From Flavobacterium ginsenosidimutans (GTDB taxonomy: Bacteria; Bacteroidota; Bacteroidia; Flavobacteriales; Flavobacteriaceae), in assembly GCF_003254625.1 (NCBI RefSeq), contig NZ_QJRJ01000074.1, positions 1 to 64,000 of the forward strand: a stretch of DNA of 64,000 bases, written 5' to 3'. Below the pieces are notes generated by a model. That model had not been told where the DNA came from. It worked only from the letters and a program-made list of their open reading frames with translations, and made no database searches. Shown in pieces: positions 58,862 through 64,000 of the stretch (the stretch's first letter is position 1; each line of letters starts with the position of its first letter). The translations under genes and the position numbers were made by a program.

Positions 58862-59241
58862 TATCCTAAAACATGAAATGCAAGAATCTTTTGCACTTCG
58901 TAAACATTCACAGATTTATTGAATTGTTTTACAATACTTGGCTGTTGTTCGCTCGAAATCCAGATTTTTAGTTCGGCATCAAGATCAAAAGTTCCTGCAG
59001 TTTCTACACTGAATCTAGTGATGTTTTTATAAGCTATAGATTTGTATTCTGTTTTGCTTCCAGTGATTCCTTGAACATCAACTAGAATTAATCTTTTGTT
59101 AGTAAAAATGAAAGTATCGCGAATAAGTTTAAAACCCATTTCAATTTCTTCATTTGCAGTCAAAAGCTGTCCGTATTTTTTAAGTAAATCTTCTTGGCTT
59201 ACAGAACCTGCATTGCCAAGAATAGCTGAAAATATTCCCAT
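58861..59241 (-). CDS. Bacterial PH-domain protein
   Basis: A 126-residue protein of the bPH_1 (formerly DUF1696) type: a helical N-terminus (LGNAGSVSQEDLLKKYGQLL), then a PH-like barrel (FIFTNKRLILVDVQGITGSK, YKNITRFSVETAG) and a final helix (NVYEVQKILAFHVLG). No signal peptide. Role unknown; similar proteins respond to envelope or stress cues in some bacteria. Confidence 0.82.
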   Translation of the reverse strand: MGIFSAILGNAGSVSQEDLLKKYGQLLTANEEIEMGFKLIRDTFIFTNKRLILVDVQGITGSKTEYKSIAYKNITRFSVETAGTFDLDAELKIWISSEQQPSIVKQFNKSVNVYEVQKILAFHVLG

Positions 59242-59340
59242 TATTTCTAATTTTATTTTGATGATTAACGTTGTAAAAGTAGTTAAAAATAAAAGAGAAT
59301 TTAGACAGTAAAAGTTATAATTATGAAAGCGCTATTAAAT

Positions 59341-59371
59341 AAAAAAGCAGAACCTAAGTTCTGCTTTTTTT
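59341..59371. terminator. Terminator downstream of tonB
   Basis: AAAAAAGCAGAA-CCTAAG-TTCTGCTTTTTT, between the tonB stop and the PH-domain gene. Confidence 0.85.
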
Positions 59372-59375
59372 ATGA

Positions 59376-60203
59376 TTATTCAACTTCCGTTTTTATTGTA
59401 ATTGGGAGATTGTATGCTGTTCTTACAGCTTTTCCATCTAAAATTCCTGGGCTCCATTTTGTTTTCAAAGATTTTAAAACTCTAATGGCTTCTTTCCCCA
59501 TTCCATAACCTGGATCATTTCTAACAATAATATCTGTAAGAGATCCGTCTTTTTCAACTACAAAAGAAACATATACTTTCAATGTTTTTTCCATATCCAA
59601 TTCTGGTCTGCGGAAATTGTTTCCAACATATTTGTAAAACTGCCCAATTCCGCCTGGGAATTCAGGTTGTTTGTCCAAAATTGCTGAAGAAAGAGGTTCT
59701 TCAATTTTAGGTGCTGTAGAAGCAGCAACGCCACTACCATCTCCTCCTGTTGAAGGCATTACATTAACGGCAGTTCCTGTTCCGTTAGTGTTTTCTACAA
59801 CTGGTGCGTTTTCTGTATTTGGGGCAATTTTGTCAACTGCTTCTTCTGGTCTTGTCACCACTGGATTAATCAATTGACTTGCATCTGTCGATTTTACGGC
59901 GCTTTGCTCAACTACTGGTGCAGGTGGAGCTGGCGGCGGAGGCACAACAGTTGGATCAATGTTTACGGGTGTAATTGGATCGTAAATCATTGGTTCGGGC
60001 TCGACTTCAACTACTGAAGGCTTAAATTTGTTAATTAGCACAGATGCGCTTCCTAAAGCCGTTAATAACAATAAACCCATAAAGAGAGCTGTGATAGAGT
60101 TTTTAGAATTCTCTTGACGTAATTGATAAGCGCCGTACTCTTTGTTTTTGTTCTCGAAAACAAGATCGGTCCACTTGTTTTCATAAATGCTTAATTTAGA
60201 CAT
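59376..60203 (-). CDS. Energy transducer TonB
   Basis: A 275-residue TonB protein carrying energy from the inner membrane to outer-membrane receptors. Cytosolic N-terminus with the Bacteroidota-type NKEYGAYQLRQ (about 19-29), one membrane helix (about 39-57), a Pro-rich periplasmic linker (VVPPPPAPPAPVVEQ, about 86-100) and the TonB C-terminal domain (about 190-275: FPGGIGQFYKYVGNNFRRPE, LKVYVSFVVEKDGSLTDI). No exbB/exbD in the window. It could serve the receptors encoded at 15.5, 20.5 and 26.2 kb. Confidence 0.92.
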   Translation of the reverse strand: MSKLSIYENKWTDLVFENKNKEYGAYQLRQENSKNSITALFMGLLLLTALGSASVLINKFKPSVVEVEPEPMIYDPITPVNIDPTVVPPPPAPPAPVVEQSAVKSTDASQLINPVVTRPEEAVDKIAPNTENAPVVENTNGTGTAVNVMPSTGGDGSGVAASTAPKIEEPLSSAILDKQPEFPGGIGQFYKYVGNNFRRPELDMEKTLKVYVSFVVEKDGSLTDIIVRNDPGYGMGKEAIRVLKSLKTKWSPGILDGKAVRTAYNLPITIKTEVE

Positions 60204-60361
60204 AATTTTTGGGTTTTAAGGTTAAGTAACTTTAAATCATACGCGAAAAGGTTTAGGTTTGAGCTAACAACGTGAAAGTTGTAGTTTTAGTGTTGTAGAA
60301 ATATATTATTTTAAGAATAAAAATACGAATAGTGCATTATTCTTAATCTAAAGATAGTAAA

Positions 60362-60913
60362 TTATCTATTACGTTCGATAATTTCTGCTAATAATTTTTT
60401 CGCACGCAAAAGTTTTACTTTTACGCTGCTTAAGGGTTCATCTATCTTAACAGCAATTTCCTGATAAGACATTTCTTGAAAATAACGAAGCTGAATTACT
60501 TCTTGGTAGTGCGGTTTAAGTTCTTTGATGCAAAGAAGCAAACGAGAAAGATTCTGTTCCTTAATTAAAGCATCTTCTGCAGATGGAGTAGGGTCGGCGA
60601 TGTTGTATGCCTGTTGATCTTCGTTGTCTGTTATTTCTATAAAAAGATTAGTTTTCTTTTTTCGTAACAAATCAATGTAGACATTTTTTGCAATGGCAAT
60701 AAGCCAAGTGTTGAATTTAAATTCAGAATTATAAGAGGTTATCTTGTCAAAAGCTTTAGAGAAAGTTTCAATCGTGATATCTTCAGCGATAGTTTCGTTT
60801 TCGGTTCTTTTGAGCATAAAGGAATACACTTCATTCCAATAATGATCTAATAAAAAAGTAAAGGCGATCTGATCGCCTTTTTTTGCTTTTTCTATTTTAG
60901 AATTTATTTCCAA
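60362..60913 (-). CDS. Sigma-70 family (ECF-type) RNA polymerase sigma factor
   Basis: A 183-residue sigma factor with region 2 (AFTFLLDHYWNEVYSFMLKR, ETIAEDITIETFSKAF, FNTWLIAIAKNVYIDLLRKK) and region 4 (LSRLLLCIKELKPHYQEVIQ, MSYQEIAVKIDEPLSSVKVKLLRAKKLL). No anti-sigma gene or SusC partner beside it. The start codon is TTG 60913, lying within the 3' end of the glycosyltransferase gene (10-bp overlap); no ATG exists before residue 33, so translational coupling is probable. Its regulon is unknown. Confidence 0.9.
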   Translation of the reverse strand: MEINSKIEKAKKGDQIAFTFLLDHYWNEVYSFMLKRTENETIAEDITIETFSKAFDKITSYNSEFKFNTWLIAIAKNVYIDLLRKKKTNLFIEITDNEDQQAYNIADPTPSAEDALIKEQNLSRLLLCIKELKPHYQEVIQLRYFQEMSYQEIAVKIDEPLSSVKVKLLRAKKLLAEIIERNR

Positions 60914-62010
60914 TATACTGGTTTTGAAAAGATATTAGTTATAAAGATATTAATTTGCGTTAATATAAGTGCTATCTCAACAACTGGAAACCAAATTTTA
61001 ATATCATTTTCTTTTAGTTTTCCTGCCGAACATCCAATTACTGTCCAAACAACAGTGTAACGGGTTGCTAAAATTGCTAATACAGCAATCCATTCAAATT
61101 GGAAAGCCAATAGAATAATAACTAATAAAAAGAAAAATAATTGTGAAAGGAAGAATAATCCCAACTGCATTTTGTCAAAAAACTTATAATGTTCTGCAGT
61201 AGAAATATGTCTTCTTTTTTGAGTAAACCATTCTTTATAAGTTTTCTTAGGTTGTGAATAAGTAAAACTTTCTGGACTATAAGAAATAGTAGTATTAGCC
61301 TTTGTTGCTGCTTGATTGATAAACAAATCGTCATCTCCAGAGCGAACCTGAATATGATCAATAAAGCCATTTACATTGAAGAATTCGTCTTTTTTATATG
61401 ACAAGTTTCGGCCTACACCCATATATGGAAGACCTATTTTTGCCCATGAAAAATATTGAATTGCAGTAAGAATCGTTTCGAAACGAATGATTTTGTTTAA
61501 AAACGAACGTTCTACTTTTTCGTAACCTCCATAACCCAAAATAATAGTTTTGTTTGTAGTAAAGTGCGAAGTCATAGAAGTGATCCAATCTTTAGAAGCT
61601 GGATAACAGTCTGCATCTGTAAACAATAAATAATCTTTTTTTGCGGCTTTGATTCCAAGTGTCAAAGCATATTTTTTATTTCCCCAAAAAGCTTCATTGT
61701 TTTCAACTTTAACCAAACGAATGTTAGAGAATTCTTTTTCAAATTCTTCAAAAACTTCAAGAGTTTCATCACTTGATGCATCGTCTATAAGAACAATTTC
61801 AAAATCAGGATAGTCTTGCTGCGCCAAAAGCGGAATGTATTTTTTTACATTCTCTTCTTCATTTTTAGCACATACAATTACTGAAACAGGAAGATTTTTA
61901 GGCGTAACATGTTGCGGTTTGCTAAAAGCAAACTTTCCAAAAATTCCGAGATAATAAAATAGTTGAACAACAACAATAGCAATAAAAAAGTAAAATATGT
62001 ATATAAGCAT
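60904..62010 (-). CDS. Family 2 glycosyltransferase, membrane bound
   Basis: A 368-residue processive-type GT2 enzyme. N-terminal membrane helix (2-22), GT-A domain with VSVIVCAKNEEENV, IVLIDDASSDET, LLFTDADCYP (DxD) and a QKRRH motif near 264 in place of QxxRW, then two or three C-terminal membrane helices. It probably adds sugars to a lipid or surface glycan. It is cotranscribed with the sigma factor gene, overlapping by 10 bp. Confidence 0.88.
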   Translation of the reverse strand: MLIYIFYFFIAIVVVQLFYYLGIFGKFAFSKPQHVTPKNLPVSVIVCAKNEEENVKKYIPLLAQQDYPDFEIVLIDDASSDETLEVFEEFEKEFSNIRLVKVENNEAFWGNKKYALTLGIKAAKKDYLLFTDADCYPASKDWITSMTSHFTTNKTIILGYGGYEKVERSFLNKIIRFETILTAIQYFSWAKIGLPYMGVGRNLSYKKDEFFNVNGFIDHIQVRSGDDDLFINQAATKANTTISYSPESFTYSQPKKTYKEWFTQKRRHISTAEHYKFFDKMQLGLFFLSQLFFFLLVIILLAFQFEWIAVLAILATRYTVVWTVIGCSAGKLKENDIKIWFPVVEIALILTQINIFITNIFSKPVYWK

Positions 62011-62094
62011 CTGATTTATTTGGTGTCTATTAATTTCAAATTCTGGTGTACAAATGTACTATGAATTAGCTAATTTCAATAGCTAAAAACTGAT

Positions 62095-62709
62095 TTACTT
62101 TCGGCATTTTGACATTTCTTTTGCAACAGCAATAGACTGAGGGTTTTCGGTTTTTTCCAATTCAGAAATAATGTTTTTATAATTATAATCGTCACGGTTT
62201 TGCGAAAGTTTTTTTGTTGCCTGAATTTCCTCAATTTCTATTTCAAAACCAAATATTCCTCTGGCTTCGCGCATTGTTTTTGCAGATAAATCTTCAACTC
62301 GAACTGGGTTTTTAGAATTTGCTTCGTATTTGTCAACCAATTTTTTTAATTGTTCGACCGAAGTTTCATAATCTACGATTTTGATTTTTCCATAAACATG
62401 TACGGCTATGTAATTCCATGTAGGAACATTTTCATGATCGTACCAAGAAGAAGAAACGTAACTGTGCGGACCTGTAAAAACAGCCAAAACCTGATCATTT
62501 TCTTTAAAACCTTCTGCTTGCGGATTTAACTTTGAAATGTGTCCTTGCAGAATCTCTTTTCCGTCATTATTAAGCTCAAGTTCTATCGGGATATGTGTTG
62601 CACATAATTTTCCGTTAGTTTGATTAATCAGAATTCCGAAGCTGTTTTCTTTTAGAAAATTTCTAATTTCTTCAGCATTTTCGTTCTTGTATAAATCTGG
62701 TGTGTACAT
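62095..62709 (-). CDS. PaiB-like FMN-binding negative regulator family protein
   Basis: A 204-residue flavin-reductase-fold protein of the PaiB family: MYTPDLYKNENAEEIRNFL, FGILINQTNGKLCATHIPIE, AVFTGPHSYVSSSWYDHENV and PTWNYIAVHVYG are diagnostic. In B. subtilis, PaiB affects sporulation and protease genes; most homologues are better viewed as FMN- or heme-binding proteins of unknown role. Single gene. Confidence 0.9.
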   Translation of the reverse strand: MYTPDLYKNENAEEIRNFLKENSFGILINQTNGKLCATHIPIELELNNDGKEILQGHISKLNPQAEGFKENDQVLAVFTGPHSYVSSSWYDHENVPTWNYIAVHVYGKIKIVDYETSVEQLKKLVDKYEANSKNPVRVEDLSAKTMREARGIFGFEIEIEEIQATKKLSQNRDDYNYKNIISELEKTENPQSIAVAKEMSKCRK

Positions 62710-62748
62710 TTTTTAAGATTTAGTCAAACATTTCTAGGTTTCGATTCC

Positions 62749-63261
62749 TTATTGATTTTCGGCTGTGTCTTTTTGTAAAAGGAATAGATTTGAAGTTACA
62801 CTTAAATATAAAATAAATATTCCGATAACAGTAAAAACAACTCCTTCAATTAAACATTGCGTTGCAAAATCATTGGAAAGTACTGTTCTGATAGGGCGAA
62901 AAAAAAGCGAGATTACTTCTTTTCTAAAAAACTTAAGTCTCATTAGCATATAAAGAGCCAAGGCGAGTAAAATTGTATTTATCGAAGAAAGTTTGTTTTT
63001 CCAGTTTAAGAAACCAATAGCTAAAATTCCAAACAATAAACCTAGAAAAATCCAGATGTATATACTTGGCCAGAAACTTAAAGCATCTTCTTTTGTTGGG
63101 AATAAAGCGCTCCAGTTTTTTGATTCTTGAGAATTGCAATGTTTTTTTATGCAAATAACTTTTTCAGCAGCAGTATAAATCCTTAATTGCAGAATTCCAT
63201 TAATTAGGATAATCATCCCAAAAAATTGAATTAAAAGAACTCCAACATTTAGTTTTTTCAT
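62749..63261 (-). CDS. Hypothetical membrane protein
   Basis: A 170-residue protein with four hydrophobic segments (about 7-26, 66-86, 92-107 and 140-162) and a periplasmic-looking loop with two cysteines (KVICIKKHCNSQESKNW, about 35-50). No known motif. It sits 31 bp from murB's 3' end and is transcribed in the same direction. Confidence 0.7.
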   Translation of the reverse strand: MKKLNVGVLLIQFFGMIILINGILQLRIYTAAEKVICIKKHCNSQESKNWSALFPTKEDALSFWPSIYIWIFLGLLFGILAIGFLNWKNKLSSINTILLALALYMLMRLKFFRKEVISLFFRPIRTVLSNDFATQCLIEGVVFTVIGIFILYLSVTSNLFLLQKDTAENQ

Positions 63262-63292
63262 TAAAGTTATAATTTGATGGAAATTCCTGTTT

Positions 63293-64000
63293 TTAAATCA
63301 CATTCACTTCGGCTTCGATATGGATGCCAAAAGTTTCAAAAACGGTTTTTTGAACTTCTTTAGAAACCGCTAAAATTTCCTGTCCAGTTGCATTTCCGTA
63401 ATTCACTAAAACCAAAGCTTGATTCTTATGAACTCCTGCATCTCCAAAACGTTTTCCTTTAAAACCTGCCTGTTCAATAAGCCAACCCGCAGGAACTTTA
63501 ACTTCTGTATCTGAAACTTCATAATATTTCATTTCAGGGAATTTCTGATGGATTTTCTCAAAATCAGATTTCAGTAAAATCGGATTTTTGAAAAAACTTC
63601 CGCTGTTTCCTAATTCTTTCGGATCTGGCAATTTACTTTGTCTAATGGCAATTACAGCATTACTCACATCTTTTAATGTTGGTTCTGTAATGTTGTTTTT
63701 GGCCAATTCTGCCAAAATATCTCCATAAGAAGTATTGATTTTATGATTGCGTTTGGTTAATTTAAAAACAACCGAAGTAATAATGTATTGGTCTTTTACT
63801 TCATGTTTGAAAATACTTTCGCGGTAGCCAAAATTACATTCTGCATTATCGAAAGTTTTCAGTTCTTGAGTTGCAATATTCATAGCTTCGCAAGAAACAA
63901 AAGTATCTTTGATTTCAGTTCCGTACGCGCCAATATTCTGAACTGGAGTTGTTCCTACGTTTCCAGGAATTAGCGACATATTTTCTAGACCGCCAAAATT
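63293..64000 (-). CDS. murB: UDP-N-acetylenolpyruvoylglucosamine reductase, C-terminal part (cut by window end)
   Basis: The last 235 residues of MurB, which makes UDP-N-acetylmuramate for peptidoglycan with FAD and NADPH. The frame stays open to base 64000 (the edge reads NFGGLEN before MSLIPG), so the start lies beyond the window; the ATG at 63977-63979 is internal. Seen are the FAD-binding SLIPGNVGTTPVQNIGAYG, NFGYRESIFK, catalytic Ser in GNSGSFFKNP, GWLIEQAGFKG and the terminal Glu in HIEAEVNVI. Confidence 0.95.
   Translation of the reverse strand, partial: NFGGLENMSLIPGNVGTTPVQNIGAYGTEIKDTFVSCEAMNIATQELKTFDNAECNFGYRESIFKHEVKDQYIITSVVFKLTKRNHKINTSYGDILAELAKNNITEPTLKDVSNAVIAIRQSKLPDPKELGNSGSFFKNPILLKSDFEKIHQKFPEMKYYEVSDTEVKVPAGWLIEQAGFKGKRFGDAGVHKNQALVLVNYGNATGQEILAVSKEVQKTVFETFGIHIEAEVNVI

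Noticed and set aside
1..64000. tRNA, rRNA, riboswitch, prophage and insertion-sequence genes.
   Set aside because: No cloverleaf or rRNA-like sequence, no known riboswitch core, and no transposase, integrase or phage structural gene was recognised by eye; a covariance-model scan would be needed to exclude small RNAs.

Overview
The window is AT-rich chromosomal DNA from a Bacteroidota organism, almost certainly Flavobacteriaceae and most likely Flavobacterium. The signs are recurrent promoter boxes of the TTG-N17-23-TAnnTTTG type, a SusC/SusD pair, a type IX secretion C-terminal sorting domain, several TonB-dependent receptors, a HmuY-type heme lipoprotein, LytTR signalling, and many flavobacterial-style palindromic repeats between genes. 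I saw no rRNA, tRNA, CRISPR array, prophage or insertion sequence. The two ends cut through ordinary chromosome; the right end truncates murB.

Layout. 1-9.2 kb: a small membrane protein, HMG-CoA reductase, two lipoproteins, a patatin-like lipase and htpG on the minus strand, then a lipocalin-like lipoprotein and an OmpA lipoprotein. 9.3-20.1 kb: an orphan ABC ATPase, an S9D glutamyl endopeptidase, fabH, a GIY-YIG nuclease gene enclosed by palindromic repeats, cutC, an outer-membrane receptor and argS. 20.4-31.5 kb: surface and uptake functions, namely susC/susD, a divergent heme module (DUF6607-like protein against TonB receptor plus HmuY) and a T9SS-secreted protein. 31.7-36.3 kb: a three-gene O-acylation module (two SGNH proteins, one carrying LysM, and an MBOAT). 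36.6-40.3 kb: ffh, folD and corA, the last with a candidate leader peptide.

40.3-46.3 kb: a branched repeat, then a membrane protein/winged-helix regulator/DUF4173-like protein cluster with two matching palindromic operators, an unknown protein and a histidine kinase/LytTR pair. 46.4-52.4 kb: rluF, an ABM protein, an alpha/beta hydrolase, a zinc-ribbon-family coiled coil lacking its cysteines, a Nif3 protein, a YoeB-type toxin-antitoxin pair and lpxK. 52.4-64 kb: a hybrid histidine kinase, gap, lipA, tandem M48 proteases, a PH-domain protein, TonB, an ECF-type sigma factor coupled to a glycosyltransferase, a PaiB-like protein, a membrane protein and partial murB.

Most of the window is housekeeping or envelope biology. 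The points most worth a second look are the GIY-YIG gene framed on both sides by full-plus-partial palindromic repeats (14.06-14.76 kb), the regulator cluster with two near-identical operators (40.65-43.03 kb), the branched repeat at 40.38-40.49 kb, the LysM-containing O-acylation module, and the short tyrosine-bearing reading frame upstream of corA.
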